A stretch of 64,000 nt of DNA, from NCBI RefSeq assembly GCF_016907085.1, contig NZ_JAFBBJ010000001.1, positions 2,232,001 to 2,296,000 of the forward strand. Direction: 5' to 3'. This document shows positions 17,796 to 25,888 of this stretch, one piece after another (position 1 is the first letter of the stretch; each line of letters starts with the position of its first letter). The notes beneath the pieces are model-generated. The model was not told the origin of the DNA and ran no database searches. It was given only the letters and a program-made list of their open reading frames with translations. Source of the stretch: Clavibacter michiganensis (GTDB lineage: Bacteria > Actinomycetota > Actinomycetes > Actinomycetales > Microbacteriaceae). The position numbers and the translations under genes were made by a program.

Positions 17796-18545
17796 ATGAC
17801 GCGCCCCGCCGACCCGTCCCCCGATCGACGCGTGGCGGTGGAGATCGCCGTGCAGGACGCGGCCTCCGCGCGCACCGCCGCCGCCGCCGGCGCCGACCGC
17901 GTGGAACTGTGCTCCGCGCTCGCCGCGACGGGCGGGGTGACCCCGAGCGTCGGGCTCGTGGAGGCAGTGGTCGCGGTCGGGCTGCCGGTCCACGTGCTGA
18001 TCCGGCCGCGTCCCGGCGGGTTCGTGCACGACGCCGACGAGCGCGCGGTCATGCTGCGGGACGTGGGGGCGGCGCTCGCCGCGGGAGCCGCGGGCGTCGT
18101 CTCCGGCGGGCTCACGGAGGACGGGCGGGTGGACGCGGATCTCCTCGCGCGGCTCGTCGACGCGACGGGCGACGCCGTCTTCACGTTCCACCGTGCGATC
18201 GACGCCGTCGACGACCGGATCGCCGCGCTGGATGCGCTGCTCGCCGCGGGGGCCTCTCGCGTGCTCACGTCCGGCGGTGCCGCGCGGGCGGGCGACGGGG
18301 TGGCGGCGCTCGCGGAGCTGGTGGCGCGCGCGGAGGGGCGGCTCGAGATCCAGGCCGGCGGGGGAGTGACGGTCGACGCGATCCCCGGTCTCGTGGGCGC
18401 GGGCGTCGACGCGATCCACCTCTCGGCCCGGCGGCGCGCGACCGCCACGCGCGTGGGCCCGGGCGGCGGCGAGGCGGCGCACGACGTGACCGACGGGGGG
18501 ATCGTGGCGGCTGCGGTGGCGGCGGTGCGGGCTTCGTCCCGGTGA
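17796..18545 (+). CDS. CutC-family (PF03932) TIM-barrel protein
   Basis: 249 aa, MTRPADPSPDRRVAVEIAVQ. Family blocks: AGADRVELCSALAATGGVTPS, HVLIRPRPGGF, FHRAIDAV and the SRVLTSGGA segment. The name reflects an old link to copper tolerance; the biochemical role is not settled. Its position divergent from a sugar ABC operon supports a carbohydrate-related function here rather than copper handling. No Shine-Dalgarno stands out. Confidence 0.85.
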   Translation: MTRPADPSPDRRVAVEIAVQDAASARTAAAAGADRVELCSALAATGGVTPSVGLVEAVVAVGLPVHVLIRPRPGGFVHDADERAVMLRDVGAALAAGAAGVVSGGLTEDGRVDADLLARLVDATGDAVFTFHRAIDAVDDRIAALDALLAAGASRVLTSGGAARAGDGVAALAELVARAEGRLEIQAGGGVTVDAIPGLVGAGVDAIHLSARRRATATRVGPGGGEAAHDVTDGGIVAAAVAAVRASSR

Positions 18546-18590
18546 TCCGCCTCCGACGAGGGGTCGATGACGCGCTGAGGGCGAGGACCC

Positions 18591-19835
18591 CTATCGGACC
18601 ACGGGGGATCGCAGGGGGGAGCAGGCGGCGACGACGGCCGCAGCGGTGAAGACGAGGGTCACGGCGAGCAGCGAGATCCCGCCTCCGACGGTGGACATGA
18701 GGGCGCCGCCGCACACGGCTCCGGCCGCGGCGAGCGTGCGGTTCGCGCTGCGCATGGTGGCGTTCATGCGGCCGAGGAGCTCGTCGGGCGTGATGGTCTG
18801 GCGGAGGCTCATCTCGTTCGCGTTCTCGCATCCGGCGGCAGCGCCCTGGACGGCGAACGCGACGAACAGGGCGGCCACCGTCGCCGGCTGCGTCACGGAG
18901 CCGACCCCGATCGTCGCGACCGCGATCGCCGCCCAGGCGACCGGGTAGGCGGCACGGGCGGCGACGATCGTCCGGCCCGCGCCGAACCGCGCGCCGAGGC
19001 GCGGCGCGGCCGTCGCGCCGACGAGCATCGCGACCCCGCTGACGGCGAGGATCGCCCCGTAGACGGCGGCCGGGAGCTCGAGCGTGCGGAGCGCGAGGAT
19101 CGCGAACACCGTCAGCCCGGCGGCGTTGGCGAGGAACCACAGGTGCGTGGAGACCGCGAGCGGCGCGAGGGCCGGGTGCCCGTACGTCCACCGCAGCCCG
19201 TCGGCGATGTCCCGGCGCAGCCGCGCCCCCGCCTCGCGGGCCGGCGTGTGCTCGACCACGCGGACCCGGGCGATGAGGACGGCGTCGACGAGGTAGCTCA
19301 CCGCATCGAGGGCGATCGCGATCGGCGCGGTCACGATGCCGACCAGCACGCCGCCGAGAGCCGGGCCCGCCGTCTGGGCGGCGGCGTCGCTCTGGTCCAG
19401 GCGCGCGTTCGCGGCCAGGAGCAGGGGGCGCGGCACGATGCGGGTCAGCAGGGACTGCGTGGCGGCGAAGCCGACGACCGACAGGACGCCGAAGACGAAC
19501 AGCACCGCCGCCGTGGCCCAGAGGGTCAGGGATCCCGTCAGCCACAGGACGGGGATCACGCCGAGGGACACGCCACGGCCGATGCTCGCCGCGATCAGCA
19601 GCGGCTTGCGGGGGACGCGGTCGACGTACGCGCCGACGACCAGGCCGAACAGCGCGTACGGCAGGAACTGGGCCGCGTTCACCAGACCGACCTCGAAGGG
19701 AGTCGCGTGCAGCACCGTCACCACGAGGACGGGGACGGCCACCGCGCTCACCGCCGTCCCGAACGAGGAGACGGTCGCAGCGGCCCAGTACGAGCGGAAC
19801 CCGGGCACGCGACGCAGCGTCACGTCGTCGCCCAT
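18591..19835 (-). CDS. MFS transporter (EntS/MFS_3-like exporter)
   Basis: 414 aa with 12 predicted helices. The start MGDDVTLRRVPGFRSYW aligns with the usual N-terminus of MFS_3 exporters; a longer start at 19898 would add 21 residues without hydrophobic character. The loop GAYVDRVPRKPLLIAA matches the family's conserved motif A. The substrate is unknown (relatives export siderophores or macrolides). It is convergent with cutC. Confidence 0.87.
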   Translation of the reverse strand: MGDDVTLRRVPGFRSYWAAATVSSFGTAVSAVAVPVLVVTVLHATPFEVGLVNAAQFLPYALFGLVVGAYVDRVPRKPLLIAASIGRGVSLGVIPVLWLTGSLTLWATAAVLFVFGVLSVVGFAATQSLLTRIVPRPLLLAANARLDQSDAAAQTAGPALGGVLVGIVTAPIAIALDAVSYLVDAVLIARVRVVEHTPAREAGARLRRDIADGLRWTYGHPALAPLAVSTHLWFLANAAGLTVFAILALRTLELPAAVYGAILAVSGVAMLVGATAAPRLGARFGAGRTIVAARAAYPVAWAAIAVATIGVGSVTQPATVAALFVAFAVQGAAAGCENANEMSLRQTITPDELLGRMNATMRSANRTLAAAGAVCGGALMSTVGGGISLLAVTLVFTAAAVVAACSPLRSPVVR

Positions 19836-19969
19836 GCGCCCACGCTGGCAGGCCGCGCCGCCGCGGGCAAGCGAGCCGGCGACGGCGGCGGGCTGCATCG
19901 CCGGCGGACGGAGCCCGGAGCGGGCGTGCTGCCGTCGGGGGAGGCGGTGCGCCGCCCCCTCGTCGGGCG

Positions 19970-20160
19970 CTAGCGGAGGACGCGCAGGTCGGTCGCGGCC
20001 TCGATCGCCGTGATCGAGGTGAAGGCGCTGCGGTCCGCGCCGCCGCGGGGGATGTTGCCGTAGTGGATCCCGTACGCGGTGTTGCCGTAGTACCAGGGTC
20101 CGCCGCTGTCGCCCTCCTGGGTGATGTAGCCGTCGACCTGCCAGAGGTTCGCGTAGGACG
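19970..20160 (-). pseudogene. C-terminal fragment of a chymotrypsin-like secreted serine protease
   Basis: The last about 63 codons of a serine protease: SYANLWQVDGYITQEGDSGG then PWYYGNTAYGIHYG and a terminal DLRVLR. The GDSGGP motif holds the catalytic Ser, but the His and Asp portion and the signal peptide are gone. Coding similarity stops at about 20160, where an opposite-strand Rhs fragment begins. Clavibacter carries many Chp/Pat-1/Ppa-type secreted proteases of this fold that affect host interaction; membership is inferred. It is almost certainly non-functional. Confidence 0.7.
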
Positions 20161-20512
20161 CTTCACGCAGTACGACCCGAGCGGTCAAGAAAAAGCCCCG
20201 TACGCGTACGGTAACAACAATCCAGTTATCAACCTCGACCCTTCGGGCAATAACGCCTATACGGTTTTCGATACTGTCATGTTCGCCATCGATCTCGCAT
20301 ACAATGGAGCGTCGGCTTACAGAACCGGTACTGTCAAGGGTTACGCAGAGGCAGCGGTGAGCATGGGTGTTGGTGCTATAGTTGGATCCCTGTGCTCAGG
20401 AATCATTACTGGGTTCGCGCCAACCCTTATGGGATCGTTGACGGCCGCTATCGGATGCTCGGCGTTGTCCAGCGTCGTTGGAAACTTGGTTTCCACCGGT
20501 GAAGCCTTGTAA
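20157..20512 (+). pseudogene. Orphan Rhs C-terminal tip 1 (no start; core deleted)
   Basis: The open frame begins with the last part of an Rhs-associated core (GRFTQYDPSGQEKAPYAYGN then NPVINLDPSG) and continues into a tip of about 85 residues. The tip is hydrophobic and small-residue-rich (AVSMGVGAIVGSLCSGIITG, LTAAIGCSALSSVVGNL). The region is visibly lower in GC than its surroundings, as is usual for Rhs tips. There is no start codon or signal; the left edge abuts the protease fragment. The tip could be a membrane-acting toxin, or only the translocation part of one. A small membrane protein follows. Confidence 0.65.
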
Positions 20513-20533
20513 TCTACACAGAACGGAATTCCT

Positions 20534-20761
20534 TTGTCACAAGACCGAAAACAACACCTAAGCCCCGAGATTGGAATCGGATTTGGTGTCGTACTAATCC
20601 TTTTTTCTGTATTTGTTTTTGCGCTACCCGGGTCGTACGAATCGTCGACTCGAGGTTGGGCGGGAGCTCTCGGCATTCCAATCTGGATAGTCTGTATTCC
20701 TGTTCTACTCCTTGGAGTCTGGTGCATCTGGACAGGCATGCGTCAGCGCAAAGCGAAATAA
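20534..20761 (+). CDS. Small two-helix membrane protein, candidate immunity to tip 1
   Basis: 75 aa from a TTG start (GGAA about 8 nt upstream): MSQDRKQHLSPEIGIGFG, then two hydrophobic helices (about 14-33 and 48-67) and a basic tail MRQRKAK. It lies 21 nt after the Rhs tip and shares its low GC. In Rhs and other polymorphic toxin loci the gene directly after the tip encodes immunity, and membrane-targeted toxins usually have membrane immunity proteins. No family is recognized; the role is inferred. Confidence 0.55.
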   Translation: MSQDRKQHLSPEIGIGFGVVLILFSVFVFALPGSYESSTRGWAGALGIPIWIVCIPVLLLGVWCIWTGMRQRKAK

Positions 20762-20767
20762 CTTGAT

Positions 20768-20807
20768 AGCGATGGCCCGTCAGGACCTCTGGCGGGCCAT
20801 CGCTTTT
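20768..20807 (+). terminator. Strong intrinsic terminator after tip 1 cassette
   Basis: A perfect 12-bp stem, AGCGATGGCCCG (20768-20779) and CGGGCCATCGCT (20793-20804), ends in a TTTT run (20804-20807). It closes the first tip/immunity cassette and separates it from the second Rhs fragment. Confidence 0.85.
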
Positions 20808-20811
20808 CCAT

Positions 20812-21897
20812 GTGTCGGCCGACGTCGCGTATTCGTTCGCGAAGGATGGCGTGGACACGCTTGACATCCAGACCCGCACCAGCGGCAAGGAGGAGGGCGT
20901 CCCGGCCGGCGCGGTCACCGCGTACCAGTACGACTCGCAGAGTCGCCTGACGGTCGCCGAGGAGAGGGTGGGCGGCAACACCAACGCGATGTGGGCTTAC
21001 GGCTACGACGCCGCCGGCAACCGAACCTCGCAGAACCGCTCCGGCAACACGGGCGGCACGCAGAACACCGCCATCGACTACGGCTACAACGCGGCGAACC
21101 AGCTCACCAGCACCAGCGCGGACACCACCCAGTGGGTCTACGACGCCGCCGGCAATCAGGTCAAGAACGGCATCACCGGTGTCGTCGCGACCTACGGCGA
21201 CCGCGGACAGGTGCAGAGCATCGGTGCGACCAACTTCGCCGCGTTCGGAGAGGGAAACACCGACACCCAGAGCGCCACGGGCGGACGATCCTTCTCCAAC
21301 TCGATCCTCGGATTGTCGCGACAGACGAACACGTCCGCCAGCCTCGTGCAGAACTACAGCCGCACGCCTTCAGGTGAGGCCGTGGGGTTCCGGATCTCGT
21401 CCAGCCACTATTACGTGACCGACCTCCTCGGCTCCGTCGTGGGTATGTTCTCCGGTGCGGGCATCTGGGAAGGTGGCTACTCCTACAGCCCGTACGGCGA
21501 AGAGCGCGCTAGCTCGACGAACAGCCCCGTGGCGCTGAACTCGCTGCGCTACATCGGCGGCTATCAGGAGTCCGAGAACCTGTACAAGCTAGGCGCGCGC
21601 TACTACGATGCATCGCTGGGCCGCTTCACGCAGATGGATCCGTCCGGTCAGGAACCTCAGCCATACGCATACGCGGCATGCAACCCCGTTGGTAACATCG
21701 ATCCAAGCGGCCTCAGCTGCGCCGGAGCAGTTGCTGGCTTCATCTCGGCCGCAGGTCTGCTACTGATAACAGCAGGCTTTGCGCTCACAACCCCCGTCGG
21801 TGCGATCGCCACGGCCATCACGGCCGGTGGCCTCCTCCTCGAAGGGGCTGGCGTTTGGGCTACCTGGCAGGAAGTCAAGGAAGAGTGTGATGTATGA
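20812..21897 (+). CDS. 5'-truncated Rhs/YD-repeat protein with hydrophobic C-terminal tip 2
   Basis: 361 aa from a chance GTG directly after a terminator; no signal peptide or N-terminal Rhs domains. YD repeats (YGYDAAGNRTSQNRSGN, WVYDAAGNQVKN) lead into the conserved core end: RYIGGYQESENLYKLGARYY, DASLGRFTQMDPSGQ, NIDPSG. The tip (about 60 aa) is a pair of hydrophobic Gly/Ala-rich helices (AGLLLITAGFALTTPVGAIA, ITAGGLLLEGAG) ending WQEVKEECDV. In intact Rhs toxins the core forms a shell and the tip is the toxin. This copy is probably an orphan donor cassette or a remnant. It overlaps the next gene by 4 bp (ATGA). Confidence 0.75.
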   Translation: MSADVAYSFAKDGVDTLDIQTRTSGKEEGVPAGAVTAYQYDSQSRLTVAEERVGGNTNAMWAYGYDAAGNRTSQNRSGNTGGTQNTAIDYGYNAANQLTSTSADTTQWVYDAAGNQVKNGITGVVATYGDRGQVQSIGATNFAAFGEGNTDTQSATGGRSFSNSILGLSRQTNTSASLVQNYSRTPSGEAVGFRISSSHYYVTDLLGSVVGMFSGAGIWEGGYSYSPYGEERASSTNSPVALNSLRYIGGYQESENLYKLGARYYDASLGRFTQMDPSGQEPQPYAYAACNPVGNIDPSGLSCAGAVAGFISAAGLLLITAGFALTTPVGAIATAITAGGLLLEGAGVWATWQEVKEECDV

Positions 21898-22097
21898 GCA
21901 ATCTGACTCCGTCGTCCAATAAAGGAAGAGTCGCTCAGAGCGTCGTCGTCATATTGGCTGCAATCGCTGTGTTGCTTGCCATCACAGGGTTCATGGGTGG
22001 CAACATCCTGATCGGGGGCATCTTCTCGGCAGTGGCAGCCTTGCTGGCCGTAGGCGGTTACTTCGCCGTACGCGACATCGGCCGCAGGGAGCTCTGA
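21894..22097 (+). CDS. Small two-helix membrane protein, candidate immunity to tip 2
   Basis: 67 aa, MSNLTPSSNKGRVAQSVVVI, with two hydrophobic helices (about 15-33 and 38-57) and a charged end RDIGRREL. Its ATG overlaps the Rhs tip stop, the tight coupling usual for toxin/immunity pairs. It shares architecture and size, but not obvious sequence, with the 75-aa protein after tip 1. Function is inferred from position. Confidence 0.55.
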   Translation: MSNLTPSSNKGRVAQSVVVILAAIAVLLAITGFMGGNILIGGIFSAVAALLAVGGYFAVRDIGRREL

Positions 22098-22115
22098 CTT
22101 CGATCGAGGCTCTGG

Positions 22116-22153
22116 CGAACGGCCCCGTGGACTTGTGTCGGCGGGGCCGTTCG
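22116..22153 (+). terminator. Terminator hairpin after tip 2 cassette
   Basis: CGAACGGCCCCG (22116-22127) pairs perfectly with CGGGGCCGTTCG (22142-22153), 12 bp with a 14-nt loop, 18 nt after the stop of the small membrane protein. The T-run is weak. Confidence 0.7.
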
Positions 22154-22748
22154 TTCATGGCGACGGTGCGCGCCACCCTGATGCAGCCTTCCGGCGGGCA
22201 CCAGCGCCTCGTTGCAGGTAGAAGCGAACACCTATGCCCTCGGGCCTGGCTGCATGTTCCTCTCATCAACTCGAGTGACGAAGAGCACGTACTGCATCGC
22301 GATCGCCGTCGGGCACCGCGAACGCAATCGGGCTCGCGGGCGTCGCCGGGCTGGTGGTCGGGAACCCGCGGGGGTGGATCCCGGTCGGGATCGCCGTGCT
22401 CGCCGTGCTGTTCCCGCGGCTCGTCTCCCGGGACGTGCGGCGGGCGCGCGGGGGCCGGCACGGATCCACGCGACACCGTCGGCTGACCGACTGGACTAGC
22501 CGCGGAACGTCGATGCAGATGCATGCAGTTCTCCGTTGGCCTACGTTGTCAATCAGCGGGACGAGCCCTTCGGGTGGGACGTCCTTGCGCAGCGTCGGCC
22601 TCTCGGGGGAGAGGGTCCGACCGCCCGGCCCTCCGTGCACGGAGGCCGGGCCACACCATTTTCCGCGAGGTCGCGGTCTCCGCAGGATCCGCGGCCGCGG
22701 CCGCGGCCCGCTCGCGTCGCCCGCCGGTTGCGCTGGCAGGCTAGACGC
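22154..22748. other. No clear gene; degraded sequence with a membrane-protein-like remnant and a palindrome
   Basis: I see no intact gene. A stretch near 22320-22480 reads in one + frame as a membrane-segment remnant (GLAGVAGLVVGNPRGW, IPVGIAVLAVLFPRLVSRDV) with codon use like the host, but without start or clean stop. An inverted repeat, CCCGGCC-CTCCGTG / CACGGAG-GCCGGG, lies at 22624-22650 and is followed by ATTTT, so it may be a terminator. The final bases form the glutaminase promoter (TAGACG just before the ATG). Confidence 0.5.
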
Positions 22749-23720
22749 ATGACCGCCCCCGGATCCGCCCCGCACGATCCCGCGCACGACGTCGCCCACG
22801 CGCTCGACCTCGACCGGCTGCTCGCGTCGGTCGCCGACGAGGACGGCGGCGAGGTCGACGACAGCATCCCGCAGCTCGCGGAGATGGATCCGACGCTCGC
22901 CGGCATCACGCTCGTCACGCCCGACGGCCGCACGCACGCGGCGGGGGACAGCGCGCACCCCTTCTCCATCCAGTCGGCCGTGAAGCCGTTCCTGTTCGCG
23001 CTGGCGCTCGCCGACACCGACGGCGCCGCGCTCGACGCGGTCGGCATCGAGCCGACGGGCGAGGCATTCGACGCGATCAAGCTCGAGAGCGGCACCGGCC
23101 GACCGCCGAACCCGATGGTGAACGCGGGGGCGATCCTCACGGCGAGCCTCGTGCGCGGATCCTCCCTCGAGGAGCGCACCGAGCGGATCCTCGCGGGCCT
23201 CAGCGCGTTCGCGGGCCAGGAGCTCGAGGTCGACGAGGACGTCGCCGAGTGCGAGCAGCTGCTCGGGGACCGCAACCACGCGCTCGCCCACCTCATGCGC
23301 TCGGAGGGCACGCTGCACGTCTCGGCCGACGACGCGGTGGCCGCCTACGCGCGGGCGTGCGCGGTGCTCGTGACGCCCGGGATCCTCGCGGCGATGGGCG
23401 CGACGCTCGCGTGCGGCGGACGTAACCCGCTCACCGGGTCACGCGTGGTCTCCCGCGAGGTGGCGCGCGACGTCGTCTCGGTGATGGCCACGTGCGGCGT
23501 CTACGACGGCTCCGGCCGGTGGATGCGGCGGGTCGGCGTGCCCGCGAAGTCGAGCGTCTCCGGCGCCATCGTGCTCGCGTCGCCCGGTCGCCTGGGCGCT
23601 GCCGTCTTCAGCCCGCCGCTCGACGACCAGGGCACGAGCGTGCGCGGCGCGGTGCTCGCGCAGCGGCTCGCGGACGAGCTGGGGCTGCACGCGTTCGGCG
23701 GCGCGGACGGGCGCGGCTGA
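22749..23720 (+). CDS. glsA: Glutaminase (serine-dependent, GlsA type)
   Basis: 323 aa, hydrolysing L-glutamine to glutamate and ammonia. The beta-lactamase-like fold shows the catalytic S-x-x-K as S76-A-V-K79 in FSIQSAVKPF, the substrate loop GTGRPPNPMVNAGAI and CGVYDGSGRWM. Full length for the family. The ATG is 5 nt after a likely -10 (TAGACG), suggesting a leaderless transcript. Confidence 0.95.
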   Translation: MTAPGSAPHDPAHDVAHALDLDRLLASVADEDGGEVDDSIPQLAEMDPTLAGITLVTPDGRTHAAGDSAHPFSIQSAVKPFLFALALADTDGAALDAVGIEPTGEAFDAIKLESGTGRPPNPMVNAGAILTASLVRGSSLEERTERILAGLSAFAGQELEVDEDVAECEQLLGDRNHALAHLMRSEGTLHVSADDAVAAYARACAVLVTPGILAAMGATLACGGRNPLTGSRVVSREVARDVVSVMATCGVYDGSGRWMRRVGVPAKSSVSGAIVLASPGRLGAAVFSPPLDDQGTSVRGAVLAQRLADELGLHAFGGADGRG

Positions 23721-23832
23721 GGGAGCTGCTGCCGGTCCCTCTCACGGGCGCGATGATCCCGTCGCCCCTTCCGACCGCGCCTGCGCCCGGGTAGCGTCGC
23801 CCGGACGCGCCCGCCGACAGCTGGAGGACCCC

Positions 23833-24132
23833 ATCAGCGCACTCGACCTCATCGCGCTCGCCGCCTTCGACGCCCCCACGCTGGAGGACTTCGGCGGTCC
23901 GGGCGGCCCCGGCGGACCGATGGCCGGGCTCGTGATCGGCGGCCTCGTGTCCCTCTTGCTCCCGCTCGCCTGCGTCGTGCTCGCCATCGTCATCACGGTG
24001 TCCGTCGTGCGGACGCAGCGGGCGACGGAGCGCATCGAGAAGCGGCTGGAGGCGTTGGAGCGGGCGTCGCGCGATGCGACGACGGCCGGTCGCGAGGGGA
24101 CGGGCGCGCGCCCGGACGCGACCCCGCGCTAG
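23833..24132 (+). CDS. Small single-pass membrane protein, possible ATC start
   Basis: From ATC at 23833 it encodes 99 aa: ISALDLIALAAFDAPTLEDF, a Gly/Pro linker, one strong membrane helix (LVSLLLPLACVVLAIVITV), and a basic coiled tail (RIEKRLEALERA). GGAGGA sits 7 nt before the ATC, and no ATG/GTG lies upstream in frame, whereas the internal ATG at 23920 has no good site and would cut the conserved-looking lead. Either a rare ATC start or an ATG-to-ATC mutation is involved. Function unknown. It ends in a 4-bp overlap with the convergent hydrolase gene. Confidence 0.6.
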   Translation: MSALDLIALAAFDAPTLEDFGGPGGPGGPMAGLVIGGLVSLLLPLACVVLAIVITVSVVRTQRATERIEKRLEALERASRDATTAGREGTGARPDATPR

Positions 24133-25166
24133 CCGCGGGATCGGGCGTCGCGTCGCGCGCCGCGACGCCGCGCCCGCTCCGCCGCGTCCGCCATCGCCTC
24201 CGCGTGCGCGGTCTTCGCGCGGCCGATCGCCGCATCGTCGTCGCGGCGGATCGCGATGCCCTCGGCCACCTGCGCGCGGATCCCGCGGATCGAGTCGCCG
24301 AGCGTGGGCGCGAAGTCCGCGTGCTCCTCGTCGTGCTGCTCCTCGCCCTCCGGGAACCGGCGCAGCTGAGCGGACGCATCCTCGGTCGACGAGCCCTCGA
24401 CGGGCGGCCGCTCGAGGTGGGCCAGGCAGAGGCGGGCGACCTCGTCGGCGTGGTCGTGCATCACCGAGTGCGCGGCGCCGGGGATCTCCCACAGCCGTGC
24501 CCGCGGCAGCAGCCGGCCCATCTCCTCCACCCACGCGCGCGGGACGACGGCGTCGTGCTCCCCGCGGATCACGAGCGTGCTCGCGCGGATCTTCGGGAGG
24601 CGCGCCTCGATCGTGTACCGCATCATGCGCGGGAGCACGCGCAGGAACCAGCGCACGCCGCAGACGAGGTAGGCGCGGATGGCGAGCACCTGGATCCGGC
24701 TCGGCTCCCGCACCGAGGAGCGCAGGAAGCGGAGGGCGGCGCGCGGCACCCATCGCCCGGCCGGGTCCATGACCGGGCTGATGAGCACCACGGTGCTGAT
24801 GCCGGGCCGCCGAGCTGCGAGGTCGGCCACCACCTGCGTGCCCATCGAGTGGCCGACGAGCACGGGGTCGTCGAGGCCGAGCTCGTCGATCGCGGCGCCC
24901 ACGAGGTCGGCGTACTCGCGGATCGCGAGCGCGCGGCCGGGATGGGCGACGCCCGCGAAGCCCGGCAGGTCGAGCGCGTGCACGGTGCCGCGCGCGTCGA
25001 GGTGCGGGGCGAGGCGTTCGAAGTAGTCGGAGCTCACGCCGATGCCGGGGACGAGCACGAACGCGCGGTCGTCGGGGGTGCCGAGCGTGCTGATCCGCAC
25101 GGTGAGGCCGCGGTGCACGAGGCGCGTGACGCGGACCGTCGTCGCGGGGCGGCCGTGCTCGGTCAT
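24129..25166 (-). CDS. Alpha/beta-hydrolase with C-terminal charged tail
   Basis: 345 aa. Nucleophile elbow GHSMGTQ, oxyanion segment LVPGIGVSSDYFERL, acid in VIRGEHDAVVP and His in PGAAHSVMHDHADE. The last about 90 residues are charged and helical (EDASAQLRRFPEGEEQHDEE), outside the hydrolase fold. The substrate is unknown. Its stop shares the palindrome CTAG with the convergent small gene. Confidence 0.85.
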   Translation of the reverse strand: MTEHGRPATTVRVTRLVHRGLTVRISTLGTPDDRAFVLVPGIGVSSDYFERLAPHLDARGTVHALDLPGFAGVAHPGRALAIREYADLVGAAIDELGLDDPVLVGHSMGTQVVADLAARRPGISTVVLISPVMDPAGRWVPRAALRFLRSSVREPSRIQVLAIRAYLVCGVRWFLRVLPRMMRYTIEARLPKIRASTLVIRGEHDAVVPRAWVEEMGRLLPRARLWEIPGAAHSVMHDHADEVARLCLAHLERPPVEGSSTEDASAQLRRFPEGEEQHDEEHADFAPTLGDSIRGIRAQVAEGIAIRRDDDAAIGRAKTAHAEAMADAAERARRRGARRDARSRG

Positions 25167-25261
25167 GCGATGCCTCCTGCGGCGGACGGGTCGTCGGGTG
25201 CGATCCGCGAGGCGTCCACGCTAGGGCACGGCGCCTGCGGGTCAGCCGATCCCGCGCGCGG

Positions 25262-25651
25262 TCAGGCCCGCGCGTCCTCGCTCGAGATGCAGAGGCAGAA
25301 CGGGTGCCCCGCCGGATCCGCGTACACGTCGAAGCGGTCGGGCGCCGTCGGGTCCGCGGCCGGCTGGAGGAGGCGGCCACCGAGGGCGAGCACGCGCTCG
25401 CGGCCCTCGGCGAGGTCGTCGACGTAGAAGTCGAGGTGGATCTGCTGCTGCTGCCGCGGGCCCTCGCCCGGCCAGACCGGCGGCACGAAGTCGGGCGCGG
25501 GCTGGATCCCGATCTGCCAGCCGGCGTCGAACGACACGTAGTGCCAGTCGCCGCCCGCGTGCACCTCGCCGTCGAGGAGCCCGGCCCAGAAGGCGCTCTC
25601 CGCGGCCAGGTCCGGCGCGTCGAGCACCACGATCGTCTGCCGGATCCTCAT
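25262..25651 (-). CDS. VOC-family (glyoxalase-like) protein
   Basis: 129 aa, one or two beta-alpha-beta-beta-beta units (IRQTIVVLDAPDLAAESAFW; QIHLDFYVDDLAEGRERV; DPAGHPFCLCIS). The start is fixed by GGAGAGAAGGA upstream. VOC proteins include dioxygenases, lyases and antibiotic-binding proteins; the short form with C-terminal AGHPFCLC is usually uncharacterized. Confidence 0.85.
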   Translation of the reverse strand: MRIRQTIVVLDAPDLAAESAFWAGLLDGEVHAGGDWHYVSFDAGWQIGIQPAPDFVPPVWPGEGPRQQQQIHLDFYVDDLAEGRERVLALGGRLLQPAADPTAPDRFDVYADPAGHPFCLCISSEDARA

Positions 25652-25888
25652 GCGCGGTCCTTCTCTCCTCGTCGAGCGGTGACGCCAGCCTGGCACCGGC
25701 GTCCGACACCGACCAGGATCCGTCGCCCGCGCCCCTGGGATCCGGACCCCGACCACCGGTAGGTTTGACGGCACGGCGCGTCTCGCGCCGGTCGAACCCT
25801 GCGGGCATCGTGGCTCAGCCGTCGTACGCGACGGCGGGAGCGTGCGGTGGCCGTCGGGCCACCAGTCACCCTCCTGAAAGGAGCGACC

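Noticed and set aside
22216..22330. N-terminal remnant of the broken serine protease downstream of the Rhs cassettes
   Set aside because: Short frame with a Cys and aliphatic residues but no His-loop signature; similarity could not be supported.
19836..22748. Mobile element or prophage at the lower-GC island
   Set aside because: No transposase, integrase, terminal inverted repeats or target duplication seen; Rhs tip displacement explains the composition.
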